Assembly: GCF_001005825.1 (NCBI RefSeq)
Contig: NZ_LBHV01000004.1
Location: 434,001 to 498,000, forward strand
From: Rhizobium sp. LC145
GTDB lineage: Bacteria > Pseudomonadota > Alphaproteobacteria > Rhizobiales > Rhizobiaceae
Length of the DNA: 64,000 nt
Direction: 5' to 3'
The position numbers and the translations under genes are program-made. Below, piece by piece: positions 1 to 8,545 of this stretch. A model generated the notes under the pieces. That model was not told the DNA's origin. It did not search any database and was given only the letters and a program-made list of their open reading frames with translations. Positions within the stretch are counted from its first letter, which is position 1. Each line of letters opens with the position of its first letter.

Positions 1-273
1 CAGCGAGAAGAATTCGAAGGCGACATCCGCCTTCATCTTCGCCGCTTCCATCGTGTCGGAGAACCAGGGGCGCTGGAAAGTCTGGCCGCCGAACGGATCG
101 CCGCCCGGCCAGGTAAACGAATGCCAGTAAGCGACCGCGAAGCGCAGATGATCCTCCATGCGCTTGCCGGCGACGATCTCGTCCGGATTGTAGAAGCGGA
201 AGGCCAGCGGATTGGTGCTGTCCGGTCCCTCGTATTTGATCTTCGAAATATCGCCGAAAAATCCTGTGCTCAT
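1..273 (-). CDS. xylA: Xylose isomerase, N-terminal part (gene runs off the left edge)
   Basis: Only the first 91 residues are in the window. They begin [19 protein letters not shown] and include the [14 protein letters not shown] segment near residues 50-65, which is typical of XylA. The enzyme converts D-xylose to D-xylulose in the cytoplasm. The start is set at the ATG 8 nt after a GGAGG; another in-frame ATG two codons upstream is too close to that site. It lies downstream of xylB on the same strand, with a repeat-filled gap of about 190 nt between them. The catalytic His and metal ligands lie outside the window, so integrity cannot be judged. Confidence 0.93.
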   Translation of the reverse strand, partial: MSTGFFGDISKIKYEGPDSTNPLAFRFYNPDEIVAGKRMEDHLRFAVAYWHSFTWPGGDPFGGQTFQRPWFSDTMEAAKMKADVAFEFFSL

Positions 274-310
274 GGTCATATCCTCCTTGGCAACTCGTTA
301 AACTACGAAA

Positions 311-441
311 AGTCCCCCTCTGCCTGCCGGCATCTCCCCACAAGGGGGAGAGGACCAGAGCATCGCCTGCCCATTCGGGAAAGCGAAGTTCGGGGCACTG
401 GAGCCCCTCCCCCTTGTGGGGAGGGGTTGGGGAGGGGTCTT
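311..441. repeat. Intergenic mosaic palindromic repeat (copy 1)
   Basis: This fills most of the xylB-xylA gap. It has an inward pair of G/C-rich arms, CTCCCCACAAGGGGGAG near 334-350 and the related CCCCTCCCCCTTGTGGGG near 404-421, followed by a GGTTGGGGAGGGG tail. The same ends and modules recur near 11.9, 23.3 and 54.7 kb. No coding potential is seen. If transcribed it would form strong hairpins between xylB and xylA. Confidence 0.8.
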
Positions 442-464
442 CACCCTTCCCGATCAGGATCAAT

Positions 465-1919
465 TCAATGCGCCAGCGCCTTCAGCGCCGGATAGAGCGC
501 CCGGTAGCGGGCATAAGCCGTCTCGTAGGCTTCCGAGAGCGGCCCGACCGGCTCGATCGTCTCGGCCGTCTCGGGTGCCGAGCACACCGCGAGCGGGTGC
601 GCACCTGTCGCCGCGATGAGGCCGAGGCGTGCCGCGCCGAAGGCCGCGCCGAAATCGCCGTCCGCCGGGATATCCACCGGCACGCCGAGCGAGGTGGCGA
701 TCGAGGCAAGCCAGTAGCGGGAGCGCGAACCGCCGCCGATCGCCGTAACGCGGGAGATCGAGGTGCCGGCGGATTTCAGCGCTTCGAGATTATCCCTGAT
801 CGCAAAAGTGACGCCTTCCAGCACCGCCTGGGTCAGCACCGCGCGGCTCGATTCGTGCTCGAGCCCGATGAAGGCGCCGCGAATGGCGGCATCGTTGTGC
901 GGCGTGCGCTCGCCGGAAAGATAGGGCAGGAAGGTGACGCCCGTCGGCGCTTTCAGTTTATCGCCGAGCTCGGCGGTAAGATCGGCGGCGGATTTGCCGG
1001 TCACATGCGAATGCCAGTTGAGCGCGTCGGTTGCCGACAGGATGACGCCCATCTGATGCCAGGTCTTCGGGAGCGCATGGCAGAAGGCGTGGACGGCGCT
1101 TTCCGGCTTCGGCAGATAGGAAGCGTTTGCGGCAAAGAGCACGCCGGAGGTCCCGAGCGAGACGAAGGCATGCCCCTCGCCGACCGTGCCCATGCCGCAG
1201 GCCGAGGCCGCGTTGTCCCCTGCCCCGCCGGCCACCACCACGCCTGCGCCCATGCCCCAGTTAAAGGCGAGTTCGCCGCGCAGCCTGCCGGCCTGATCGG
1301 TACCCTCGACCAGCGATGGCATCTGCCTTTCGGAAAGGCCGGTCGCAGCGAGCAGTTCGCCGGACCACTTGCGAGCCCCCGTATCGAGCCAGGAGGTGCC
1401 GGCCGAGTCCGACATTTCCGAAATGTGCTCGCCGGTCAGCCAGAGGCGCAGATAATCCTTCGGCAGCAGGACCTTGGCCACTTTTGCGAAGATTTCGGGT
1501 TCATGCTTCTTCACCCAGACGAGCTTGGGCGCGGTGAAGCCCGGAAACACGATATTGCCGGTGATCTGGCGGAACCGGGAATCGGCGTCGAGAGCCGCCG
1601 CCTCTTCATGGGAACGCGTATCGTTCCAGAGGATGCAGGGGCGCAGCACCTTGTCCTCGGCGTCGATGAGCGTCGCGCCATGCATCTGGCCGGAAAGGCC
1701 GATGCCCTTCACGGCGGCGAGCTCCTTCGGGAACTTGGCCTTCAGCCCGGCGACAGCTTCTTCGGTCGCGCGGATCCAGTGCGCCGGGTCCTGTTCCGAC
1801 CAGCCCGAATGCAAGCGCGAGACTTCCAACGAGCCGCTGGCCGAACCGACGATCTTCTGATCGCCGTCGATCAGCATGGCCTTCACGCCGGAGGTTCCGA
1901 GGTCGAGCCCTAGATACAT
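465..1919 (-). CDS. xylB: Xylulokinase
   Basis: The product is a 484-residue FGGY-family sugar kinase that phosphorylates D-xylulose to xylulose 5-phosphate. The N-terminal phosphate-binding motif MYLGLDLGTSGVKAML, the GLSGQMHG segment near residue 74, LWNDTRS near 97, the SLGTSGV loop near 255 and the C-terminal GGGSRSRYW ATP-binding motif are all visible. The length is normal for XylB. It follows the lacI-type gene by 28 nt and precedes xylA, so the three look like one xylose operon on the minus strand. Its product feeds the pentose phosphate pathway, where the transaldolase at 21.1 kb also acts. Confidence 0.95.
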   Translation of the reverse strand: MYLGLDLGTSGVKAMLIDGDQKIVGSASGSLEVSRLHSGWSEQDPAHWIRATEEAVAGLKAKFPKELAAVKGIGLSGQMHGATLIDAEDKVLRPCILWNDTRSHEEAAALDADSRFRQITGNIVFPGFTAPKLVWVKKHEPEIFAKVAKVLLPKDYLRLWLTGEHISEMSDSAGTSWLDTGARKWSGELLAATGLSERQMPSLVEGTDQAGRLRGELAFNWGMGAGVVVAGGAGDNAASACGMGTVGEGHAFVSLGTSGVLFAANASYLPKPESAVHAFCHALPKTWHQMGVILSATDALNWHSHVTGKSAADLTAELGDKLKAPTGVTFLPYLSGERTPHNDAAIRGAFIGLEHESSRAVLTQAVLEGVTFAIRDNLEALKSAGTSISRVTAIGGGSRSRYWLASIATSLGVPVDIPADGDFGAAFGAARLGLIAATGAHPLAVCSAPETAETIEPVGPLSEAYETAYARYRALYPALKALAH

Positions 1920-1947
1920 GGTGCTTCTCCTAATGGGATGCGCTGCC

Positions 1948-2967
1948 TCACGGCAGATTGTCTTTCAGGAATATGTCGATACGAATGCGCTCCTGCGCGG
2001 CGATCACCGGCAGGCCGTCCGCCTTGGCTTTCAGCACGCGGATCGCGCTTCTCACTTCGTGGCCGGCATCCTGATTGAGCACCGCATCGATCGTCCCATC
2101 CATGAGAGCGGCGCGCGTGGAGGCCGTCAGTTCGTGGGCGATCACCACCGGCCGCTCCCGCCTTGTCTGCACAGCCCGGATGAGACCGCGATTGCCCGCT
2201 CCGAGGCTGTAGATACCGGCGATATCGGGATGGTTCGCGAATGCTTCGGCAAGCGCCGTTTCGGCAAGCGTCGGGTCGTCCCTGCCCTCAAGCACCGGCA
2301 GGATGTCGAGATCGGGAAAAGAGCCCCCGACAACTGCCGAGAAACCTTCCAGCCGCTCGCGATGGTCGCGCACCAGCATGGAACCGGCAAGCACCGCGAC
2401 CTTTGCCTTTCGGCCGGAGAGGAAACGTCCCATGAGGCCGGCGGCGGTGCGGCCGGCGGCGATATTGTCGATACCGGCATAATGGTCGCGACCCGAATCC
2501 GGCAGGTCGGAAACCAGAGTGACGACGGGAATACCGGCCGCCTGCAGCCGCTTGGCCGCCGCGCGCACTTCGGGCGTATCGATCGCCACGAAGGCGGCAC
2601 CGGCCGGCCTGCTCTCCACCACCGCGTCAAGCGCGCAGACCAGCGCTGCCGGATCGAAGGGCGGCACCTCGATGATGCGGATATCGGTGCGCTCCGCACT
2701 GGAGCGGGCGATCGCCCCGCGTACTTCCTCGGCCAAACCGATCATGAAGGAATTGTCGTTGGCGGGAAGGATGAAGGTGAAGGCATAGGTCCGGCCCTTG
2801 GCGAGATTGGCGGCGGCGAGATCGCGCACATAGCCAAGCGTCGAGATTGCTTCCTCCACCCGGCCGCGGGTGATCTCGCGCACACCGGGCCGGCCGTTCA
2901 GCACGCGGTCCACCGTGGCGAGGCTGACGCCCGCGATCTTCGCGATGTCGTGGACAGTGGGCTTCAT
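1948..2967 (-). CDS. LacI-family transcriptional regulator (probable xylose operon regulator)
   Basis: The protein has 339 residues. The N-terminal LacI helix-turn-helix (VHDIAKIAGVSLATVDRVLNG, residues 4-24) is followed by a hinge and a periplasmic-binding-protein-like sensor domain from about residue 60. Position 28 nt upstream of xylB on the same strand suggests control of xylBA and of itself. The effector cannot be read from the sequence; xylose is an inference from context. The region just upstream carries a compact repeat pair that could be its operator. Confidence 0.85.
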   Translation of the reverse strand: MKPTVHDIAKIAGVSLATVDRVLNGRPGVREITRGRVEEAISTLGYVRDLAAANLAKGRTYAFTFILPANDNSFMIGLAEEVRGAIARSSAERTDIRIIEVPPFDPAALVCALDAVVESRPAGAAFVAIDTPEVRAAAKRLQAAGIPVVTLVSDLPDSGRDHYAGIDNIAAGRTAAGLMGRFLSGRKAKVAVLAGSMLVRDHRERLEGFSAVVGGSFPDLDILPVLEGRDDPTLAETALAEAFANHPDIAGIYSLGAGNRGLIRAVQTRRERPVVIAHELTASTRAALMDGTIDAVLNQDAGHEVRSAIRVLKAKADGLPVIAAQERIRIDIFLKDNLP

Positions 2968-2994
2968 GTCTCCTCCGCCGACCTTCGTAGCCGA

Positions 2995-3030
2995 ATTTCT
3001 GAGGTACGTAAATCAGAAATCTGAGGTACG
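2995..3030. promoter_or_regulatory. Composite repeat upstream of the lacI-type gene, candidate operator
   Basis: An 8-bp inverted repeat (ATTTCTGA at 2995-3002, TCAGAAAT at 3013-3020) overlaps an 11-bp direct repeat TCTGAGGTACG at 2998-3008 and 3020-3030. The direct copies are exactly 22 bp apart, about two helical turns. It lies 28-63 nt upstream of the regulator's start codon. Function is inferred from position and symmetry only. Confidence 0.5.
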
Positions 3031-3062
3031 CCCTTCAAAAATTGCGGGACGCGCAAAAGCAA

Positions 3063-3088
3063 AGGGCCGTCGCTTGCGCGGCGGCCCT
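3063..3088 (-). terminator. Intrinsic terminator of the emrAB-type operon
   Basis: The stem is 11 bp (one T-G wobble) with a 4-nt loop: AGGGCCGTCGC at 3063-3073 pairs with 3078-3088. Read on the minus strand it is followed by a T-rich stretch (TTTGCTTTTG). It begins 24 nt after the stop of the MFS gene and insulates the xylose regulator from read-through. Confidence 0.8.
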
Positions 3089-3111
3089 CCGGCGGTGGAT
3101 TTCCTTGAAAT

Positions 3112-4704
3112 TCAATGGCCTCCGCCACCGCTTCCGGCCGGCGGCGCCGCGGGTTTGGAGATCAGCATGACGAGCAGGATGAGGCCTGCGAAGAGGCCGG
3201 TCAGCGTCAGGAACACGTCGATGAAGGACATCAGCCAGGCCTGCTGGGTAATCATGCCCGAGAGCCTCTGCATGGCCGCGGTGGCGCCGTCGAGGCCGTA
3301 GGAATCGAAATTGGCGCCGACGCTGTCGAGCCAGTCGAGAGCAGCCGGATTGCCGTAGTTCACGTGTTCGGAAAGGCGGGCATAGTGCTCGTCGCTCCGC
3401 TGGGTCAGCATGGTGTTGATGATCGCAAGACCGACCGCGCCGCCGAGGTTGCGGGTGAGATTAAAGAGGCCCGACGCATTGCGGATGCGGGCCGGCGGCA
3501 GCGTACCGAGCGCGATGTTGTTGATCGGCACCATGCACAGCATCATCGAGCAGCCGCGCAGGATCTGCGGGATCAGGAGTTCGTAGAAATCCCAGTCCTG
3601 GGTCAGCCCGGTCATCAGATAAGTGCCGAGCGCGAAGCCGCCGAAGCCGATCGCCATCATCAGGCGCGGATCGAGCTTGTTCGACAGAAAGCCCGCGACC
3701 GGCGCCGTGAAGAACATGGCCAGCCCCGAGACGAACATGGTCTCGCCGATCATCAGCGAATCGTAGCCGCGGATGCGTCCGAGATAGAGCGGATAGAGAT
3801 AGGTGAGGCCGTAGAGACCGATGCCCATTACGAAGGAGAAGAGCGAGCCGAAGGCGAAGTTGCGGTTGGCGAAGGCGCGCAGATCCACCACGGGGAACTC
3901 CACCTTGAAGGCCCGGAAGAAGAACACCACCGCTCCGATCACCATCACGACGGAGCCGACGACGATATGCTCGTCGCTGAACCAATCCTTGTTGTTGCCC
4001 TCTTCCAGCACGTATTCCAGCGAGCCGAGAAAGAGGCCCATGGAGATGAGGCCCCACCAGTCGAACTTCTTCCAGAGGCTCATCTCGGGTTCGTCGAAAT
4101 CGATCAGCAACCAGGCAAGCGCGGTGACGATGATGCCCGGCACGATGTTGACGAGGAACAGCCAGTGCCAGGAAAAGGCATGGCTGAGATAGCCGCCGAC
4201 CGTCGGACCGATGGTTGGCGCAAGCGTGGCGACCAGGCCGATGATCGGTGAGACGATGGCGCGCTTGGAGGGCGGGAAGATGGTGAAGGCGGCCGCGAAG
4301 ACCGAGGGGATCATGCCGCCGCCGATAAAGCCCTGGATCGCCCGATAGACAATCATCTGCTCGATATTGGTCGCGGTGGCGCAGAGCGCCGAGGCAAGGG
4401 TGAAGCCCGCCGCGCATATGGAAAAGAGCACGCGCGTGGAAAGGATGCGCGCAAGCGTGCCCGAAAGCGGGATCATGATGACTTCGGCGATCAGATAGGA
4501 CGTCTGCACCCAGGCGACCTCATCCGAGCCGGCGGAAAGGCCGGCCTGGATTTCGGCGAGCGAGGCCGAGACGATCTGGATGTCCAGGATCGACATGAAC
4601 ATGCCGAGCACCATCGCGAAGAACGCGATGAGCTTGCGTCTGTCCATGGGTTGATCGGCGGAGCCTGCCTGAGAGGGGGCGCCCGCAACGGCCGTCGTTG
4701 CCAT
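3112..4704 (-). CDS. EmrB/QacA-type (DHA2) MFS multidrug transporter
   Basis: This is a 530-residue inner-membrane protein with the many hydrophobic segments expected of a 14-helix DHA2 drug:proton antiporter. It shows an early LDIQIVSASLAEI segment near residue 41 and the antiporter-type PTIGPTVGGYL motif near residue 165. It probably works with the membrane-fusion protein encoded immediately upstream (27-nt gap) and an outer-membrane TolC-like channel encoded elsewhere. The C-terminus ends in a Gly-rich tail with His. The substrate is unknown. Confidence 0.9.
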   Translation of the reverse strand: MATTAVAGAPSQAGSADQPMDRRKLIAFFAMVLGMFMSILDIQIVSASLAEIQAGLSAGSDEVAWVQTSYLIAEVIMIPLSGTLARILSTRVLFSICAAGFTLASALCATATNIEQMIVYRAIQGFIGGGMIPSVFAAAFTIFPPSKRAIVSPIIGLVATLAPTIGPTVGGYLSHAFSWHWLFLVNIVPGIIVTALAWLLIDFDEPEMSLWKKFDWWGLISMGLFLGSLEYVLEEGNNKDWFSDEHIVVGSVVMVIGAVVFFFRAFKVEFPVVDLRAFANRNFAFGSLFSFVMGIGLYGLTYLYPLYLGRIRGYDSLMIGETMFVSGLAMFFTAPVAGFLSNKLDPRLMMAIGFGGFALGTYLMTGLTQDWDFYELLIPQILRGCSMMLCMVPINNIALGTLPPARIRNASGLFNLTRNLGGAVGLAIINTMLTQRSDEHYARLSEHVNYGNPAALDWLDSVGANFDSYGLDGATAAMQRLSGMITQQAWLMSFIDVFLTLTGLFAGLILLVMLISKPAAPPAGSGGGGH

Positions 4705-4731
4705 GGCCGTTCTCCTTGAAGCTTCGTCCGG

Positions 4732-5958
4732 TTACTTTACCGCCGCCACGGCATTGCCGCCGGCGGGCGCGGTACGGGTATCGACATCGACGACGACGCT
4801 CAGGCCCGCGCGCAGATGCTGCTGCTCGAGATCGTCCTTCGGAATGGAGATCCGGACCGGAACGCGCTGCACGACCTTGGTGAAGTTGCCGGTGGCGTTT
4901 TCAGGCGGCAGCAGCGAGAAGACCGCGCCCGAGGCAGGCGAAACGGATTCCACCGTGCCGATGATCGGACGATCCTCATAGGCATCCACATGCACGCGGA
5001 CCTTCGAGCCGACCTCGATATGGCCGAGCTGCGTTTCCTTGAAATTGGCCGAGATGTAGAGTTCGGTCAGCGGAACGAGCGCCGCGAGACGCTTGCCGGC
5101 GGATACGAGATCGCCGGTCTGGACCGCCAGATTGCCGACGATACCGTCATAGGGCGCCTTGAGAACCGTGAAGTTCAGGTCGCGCTCGGCCTTGTCGCGG
5201 GCGATTTCCTGCACCCGGATGGTGTTGTCGGCCTCGTTGCGCTGGGCATGGAGAAGCTCGATATTGGCGCGAGCGGACGCGACATTCGCCTGGCCGGCGA
5301 CAAGATTGGCCTTGGCCTCATCCAGCGCGATATTGGCCTTGTCGAGATCGGCCGTGGTGCCGACCGACTTGGAGGCGAGTTCGCTGGCGCGCTTCTGAGT
5401 GATCTCGGCGCCGCGGAGAGACGCTTCAAGCGCGCCCTGCTGCGCCTCGGCCTGCTTCAGCGTGGCCTGAGCGCCGACGATCTGGGCATCGATGCGGGAA
5501 ACGGCGAGCCTGGCGCTCTCGATATTGGCGTTAGCCTGTTCGAGCGCGAGCCGGTAATCGCCGTCGTCCAGGGTAACGAGCGGATCGCCGGCCTTCACGG
5601 CCTGGTTCTCGACCACGTCGACCTTCGCGACATAGCCGGAAACCTTCGGCGAGATGATGGCGATATCGCCTTCGACATAGGCGTCGTCGGTGGTCACAAG
5701 GAACCGCCCGTCGGTCCACCAGTTGTAACCGTACCAGGCCGCCCCGCCGAGGAGCGCAACGACAAGGACGGGCAGAAGAAAGCCGCGGCGCTTCTTCTTC
5801 TGGGGTGGGCTGACGGCCGGCGCCGCGATTGCATCCGCCGGCGGTGCTGCGGTAGGCTGTTCGGCCGCCGGAGCCTGCTTGCGGGCTTCGACTTCAACAG
5901 ATTCCGCGCTATCATTCGTCACGGCGCGCAGGGCGCCCGTATTATGGGAGGACGTCAT
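4732..5958 (-). CDS. EmrA/HlyD-family membrane fusion protein
   Basis: The protein has 408 residues: a Pro/Ala-rich cytoplasmic N-terminus, a single membrane segment near residues 60-77 (FLLPVLVVALLGGAAWYGY), a lipoyl-like half near YVEGDIAIISPKVSGYV, a long coiled coil of alanine-rich heptads, and a beta-barrel domain. It is the periplasmic adaptor that couples the DHA2 transporter to an outer-membrane channel. It is the first gene of the two-gene operon and is divergent from tetR. The 154-nt shared intergenic region carries palindromic operators. Confidence 0.9.
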   Translation of the reverse strand: MTSSHNTGALRAVTNDSAESVEVEARKQAPAAEQPTAAPPADAIAAPAVSPPQKKKRRGFLLPVLVVALLGGAAWYGYNWWTDGRFLVTTDDAYVEGDIAIISPKVSGYVAKVDVVENQAVKAGDPLVTLDDGDYRLALEQANANIESARLAVSRIDAQIVGAQATLKQAEAQQGALEASLRGAEITQKRASELASKSVGTTADLDKANIALDEAKANLVAGQANVASARANIELLHAQRNEADNTIRVQEIARDKAERDLNFTVLKAPYDGIVGNLAVQTGDLVSAGKRLAALVPLTELYISANFKETQLGHIEVGSKVRVHVDAYEDRPIIGTVESVSPASGAVFSLLPPENATGNFTKVVQRVPVRISIPKDDLEQQHLRAGLSVVVDVDTRTAPAGGNAVAAVK

Positions 5959-6012
5959 TTTGGTTTACCGTCGTCGGAGGTGCTATCGTCTGTCGAACCG
6001 CTTGTCTCAATC

Positions 6013-6026
6013 GAACCGTTCGGTTC
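6013..6026. promoter_or_regulatory. TetR operator, copy 1
   Basis: GAACCG-TT-CGGTTC is an inverted repeat between the divergent emrA-type and tetR genes. A further half-site TCGAACCG lies at 5993-6000. It is the same core as the perfect palindrome 62 bp away. Confidence 0.65.
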
Positions 6027-6034
6027 AGCGCCGC

Positions 6035-6063
6035 TTGACATAGGCCCTTCGGTACCACATATC
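6035..6063 (+). promoter_or_regulatory. Candidate promoter of tetR
   Basis: A consensus -35 TTGACA (6035-6040) is separated by 17 nt from a weak -10 CATATC (6058-6063). The perfect palindrome at 6073-6090 would sit at the start of the transcript, which suits autorepression. Confidence 0.5.
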
Positions 6064-6072
6064 AAGGGCAAA

Positions 6073-6090
6073 TCGAACCGATCGGTTCGA
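6073..6090. promoter_or_regulatory. TetR operator, copy 2 (perfect palindrome)
   Basis: TCGAACCGATCGGTTCGA is a perfect 18-bp palindrome, 22 nt upstream of the tetR start codon. It shares the GAACCG...CGGTTC core with the site at 6013-6026. It probably binds the adjacent TetR protein. Confidence 0.75.
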
Positions 6091-6112
6091 AAAAGTTAAA
6101 GGGGCATGAAAC

Positions 6113-6808
6113 ATGACCAGAACGAGAAAGGACGAGCTCTGCGGGCAGGGCCCGCCGGGCCGTTTCGCCGCAGGCGAGGACCCGGCCAAACGCGAGCAGA
6201 TCATTGACGGCGCCAAGCGCATATTCATGAAACTCGGCTTCGATGCCGCCAGCATGAACGACATCACGCGCGAGGCGGGCGTCTCGAAAGGCACCATCTA
6301 CGTCTACTTCCAGAACAAGGAAGACCTTTTCGCGGCGATGGTGGAGCGTGAGCGGCAACGCATCACCTCTGCGATGCAGGACGTGCTGCAGGGCAGCGAG
6401 GAAGTCGAGGACGGCCTCTTCCGCTTCGGCATGGGCTTTGCGGCTCACACCACCTCGCCCGGCGTCATCAGGGCGATGCGGACGATGACCGGAGTGGTCG
6501 ATCGCATGCCGGGGCTCTGTCAGCAGTTCTTCAGCTCACCGGCGAACATCCGCACAGTGCTGCAAGCCTTTATCGAGCGGCATGTGATGCTGGGCACGCT
6601 GAAGGTCGAGGATACGGACCTGGCGGCGCGCCAGTTCATCGAGCTTTCCAGCGGCATGTTCTTCAAGTTCCGCCTGTTCGGCGAACTCAACGACGTGCCG
6701 CCGAAGGAAGAACTCGAACGGGTGGTGAGAAGTGCCGTGAAGGTCTTCATGGCCGCCTATGGCACTGTCGAGAAACCCGCAATGGTGAAAATGGCGGAAC
6801 CAGCCTGA
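6113..6808 (+). CDS. TetR/AcrR-family repressor of the efflux operon
   Basis: The protein has 231 residues. The TetR helix-turn-helix (MNDITREAGVSKGTIYVYF) lies near residues 48-66 and is followed by an all-helical ligand-binding domain. It has an unusually long N-terminal tail before the first helix (TRTRKDELCGQGPPGRF). It is divergent from the emrAB-type pair with two palindromes between them, so it is most likely their local repressor. The inducing compound is unknown. Confidence 0.9.
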   Translation: MTRTRKDELCGQGPPGRFAAGEDPAKREQIIDGAKRIFMKLGFDAASMNDITREAGVSKGTIYVYFQNKEDLFAAMVERERQRITSAMQDVLQGSEEVEDGLFRFGMGFAAHTTSPGVIRAMRTMTGVVDRMPGLCQQFFSSPANIRTVLQAFIERHVMLGTLKVEDTDLAARQFIELSSGMFFKFRLFGELNDVPPKEELERVVRSAVKVFMAAYGTVEKPAMVKMAEPA

Positions 6809-6825
6809 ATTCAGGCGGTTCCGCC
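6793..6825 (+). terminator. Long hairpin across the tetR stop codon, possible terminator
   Basis: GGCGGAACC (6793-6801) pairs with GGTTCCGCC (6817-6825), and inside it GCCTG pairs with CAGGC around an AATT loop. The tetR stop codon lies in the apical part. No clean T-run follows, so termination would be imperfect. Confidence 0.45.
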
Positions 6826-6905
6826 GCAACTTCCCCTTGTCTTATTCACGCCGATCCTTAAATCGGACGGGGCAATATGCCTTGTGATCGAGAAAGGGAC
6901 ATTGG

Positions 6906-7664
6906 ATGGATATCGCAGCGCTCGTCGCAGACCCCACCGCCTGGGTGGCGCTCGTCACCCTGGTGGTGATGGAAGTGGTACTGGGTATCGACAACCTCAT
7001 CTTCATATCCATCCTCACCAACAAGCTTCCGCCCGAGCATCGCGACAGGGCACGCAAGATCGGCATCGGGCTTGCTCTCATCATGCGCCTGGCGCTTCTC
7101 GGCACCATCGCCTGGATCGTCCAGCTCACGCAGCCGGTCTTCACGCTGTTCGATCACGCCTTCTCCTGGAAGGACATGATCCTGATCGCCGGCGGTCTCT
7201 TCCTCGTCTGGAAGGCAACCAAGGAAGTTCATCACACCGTCGATCCCGTCGATCATAAGGAAGACATGGTCGGCGGCACCGCGGCCATGACCTTCGGCTC
7301 GGCGATCACACAGATCCTGATCCTCGATCTCGTCTTTTCGATCGACAGCATCATCACCGCCGTCGGCATGACTCCGCATGTGCCGATCATGTTCGTCGCC
7401 GTGATCGCGGCGGTCACCGTGATGCTGCTGGCGGCAACCCCGCTCGCCAACTTCATCGAGCGTAACCCCACCATCGTGATGCTGGCGCTCGCCTTCCTGC
7501 TGATGATCGGCACGACGCTGATCGCCGAGGGCATGGGCTTCCATGTGCCGAAGGGCTATGTCTACGCCGCTATGGCCTTCTCGGCGCTGGTCGAGGTCCT
7601 GAACATGTGGGCGCGCAACGCCCGGGAGAGAAAAAAGAAGGCAGGGCAGACGACGGTGCATTGA
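6906..7664 (+). CDS. TerC-family integral membrane protein
   Basis: The protein has 252 residues with about seven hydrophobic segments. It carries the two TerC signature acidic motifs, EVVLGIDN near residue 19 and DLVFSIDSI near residue 139. TerC proteins are membrane proteins linked to metal (often manganese) export or to resistance phenotypes. The start ATG follows a GAGAAAGGG element. It stands alone, and no manganese riboswitch of the yybP-ykoY type was recognised upstream. The exact substrate cannot be read from the sequence. Confidence 0.88.
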   Translation: MDIAALVADPTAWVALVTLVVMEVVLGIDNLIFISILTNKLPPEHRDRARKIGIGLALIMRLALLGTIAWIVQLTQPVFTLFDHAFSWKDMILIAGGLFLVWKATKEVHHTVDPVDHKEDMVGGTAAMTFGSAITQILILDLVFSIDSIITAVGMTPHVPIMFVAVIAAVTVMLLAATPLANFIERNPTIVMLALAFLLMIGTTLIAEGMGFHVPKGYVYAAMAFSALVEVLNMWARNARERKKKAGQTTVH

Positions 7665-7671
7665 TGCCTCT

Positions 7672-7835
7672 CACCTCCCCTTGAGGGGGGAGGTCGCCGC
7701 AAAGCGGCGGGTGGGTGACAAAACCCATAGACCGCTACTCGCACATATTACGGGTCACCCCACCCCGGACCTCCGGTTCTCAGGGGCGAGCCGCGTGTCT
7801 CGCCCCGTCCTCCGGACCCCACCTCAAGGGGAGGG
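7672..7835. repeat. Intergenic mosaic palindromic repeat (copy 2, second subtype)
   Basis: This fills the convergent terC/peroxidase gap. It runs from CACCTCCCCTTGAGGGGGG through GTCGCCGC-AAA-GCGGCGGGTGGGTGAC to GTCACCCCACCCCGGACC and ends CACCTCAAGGGGAGGG, so the ends are inverted repeats. The same sequence with small changes is found at 54775-54902, and the GAGCCGCGTGTCTCG module inside it reappears near 54670. No open reading frame of note. Confidence 0.8.
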
Positions 7836-7844
7836 TAAAAGCCC

Positions 7845-8390
7845 TTATCTCCGCGCCAGTTCCCGGTCGATCGCCGAGACGAGGCGGCTGTCGTCGGCCG
7901 TCACGTCCGGCGCGAAGCGGGCGGCGATCTCGCCGTTGCGGCCGATCAGGAACTTCTCGAAATTCCAGAGGATTTCGTTGTCGTCGGCAACCTCCATGCC
8001 GAGGCTGCGCAGACGCTCTTTCATGGGGCCATCCCCGGTCACCGGCGTGCCGGATGCCGTAAGTTGCTTGTACAGCGGATGCTTGTCCTCGCCGTTGACC
8101 GAAACCTTGGAAAAGATCGGGAACTTCACGTCATAGGTGGAGGTGCAGAATTCGACGATTTCGGCATCCGTGCCGGGCTCCTGGCCCTTGAAATTGTTGG
8201 CCGGAAAAGCAGCGATGACGAAGCCGCGCTCGCGCTTGTCCTCGTAAAGCTTCTCGAGGCCTTCGTATTGCTTGGTCAGCCCGCATTTCGAGGCGACGTT
8301 CACGACGAGCAGGACATTGCCCTTGTACTCGTTGAGCGAGGTCTCGCGCCCATCGGCAAGCTTTACCGGCACTTCCAGAATTCCACTCAT
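7845..8390 (-). CDS. Glutathione peroxidase (cysteine type)
   Basis: The protein has 181 residues and a thioredoxin-like fold of the GPx family, which reduces peroxides using thioredoxin or glutathione. The catalytic Cys is C36 in VASKCGLTKQY, in the position held by selenocysteine in animal enzymes. The second signature reads FPANNF rather than the usual FPCNQF, so the resolving-type Cys there is absent. The WNFEKFL motif with the catalytic Trp/Asn is present near residue 140. The ATG at 8390 follows GGAG by 7 nt and is preferred over an in-frame TTG two codons upstream. Confidence 0.9.
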   Translation of the reverse strand: MSGILEVPVKLADGRETSLNEYKGNVLLVVNVASKCGLTKQYEGLEKLYEDKRERGFVIAAFPANNFKGQEPGTDAEIVEFCTSTYDVKFPIFSKVSVNGEDKHPLYKQLTASGTPVTGDGPMKERLRSLGMEVADDNEILWNFEKFLIGRNGEIAARFAPDVTADDSRLVSAIDRELARR

Positions 8391-8545
8391 TCGCAATCTC
8401 CATTAAACATGCGGCCGGGCCAAGTTATCCGGCTCCCGCCGAATGTCCAGCAACGTGACTGCACGCACCATGGCATTGATAACCGACGCAAAAGCGGCAA
8501 GTATCCCGCCGACAGCCCCATCACTTCCTCACCGCCCGGAGCAGC

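Noticed and set aside
6809..6905. Possible manganese riboswitch (yybP-ykoY) before terC
   Set aside because: The conserved core sequence of that riboswitch was not found, and the 97-nt gap offers no convincing paired structure.
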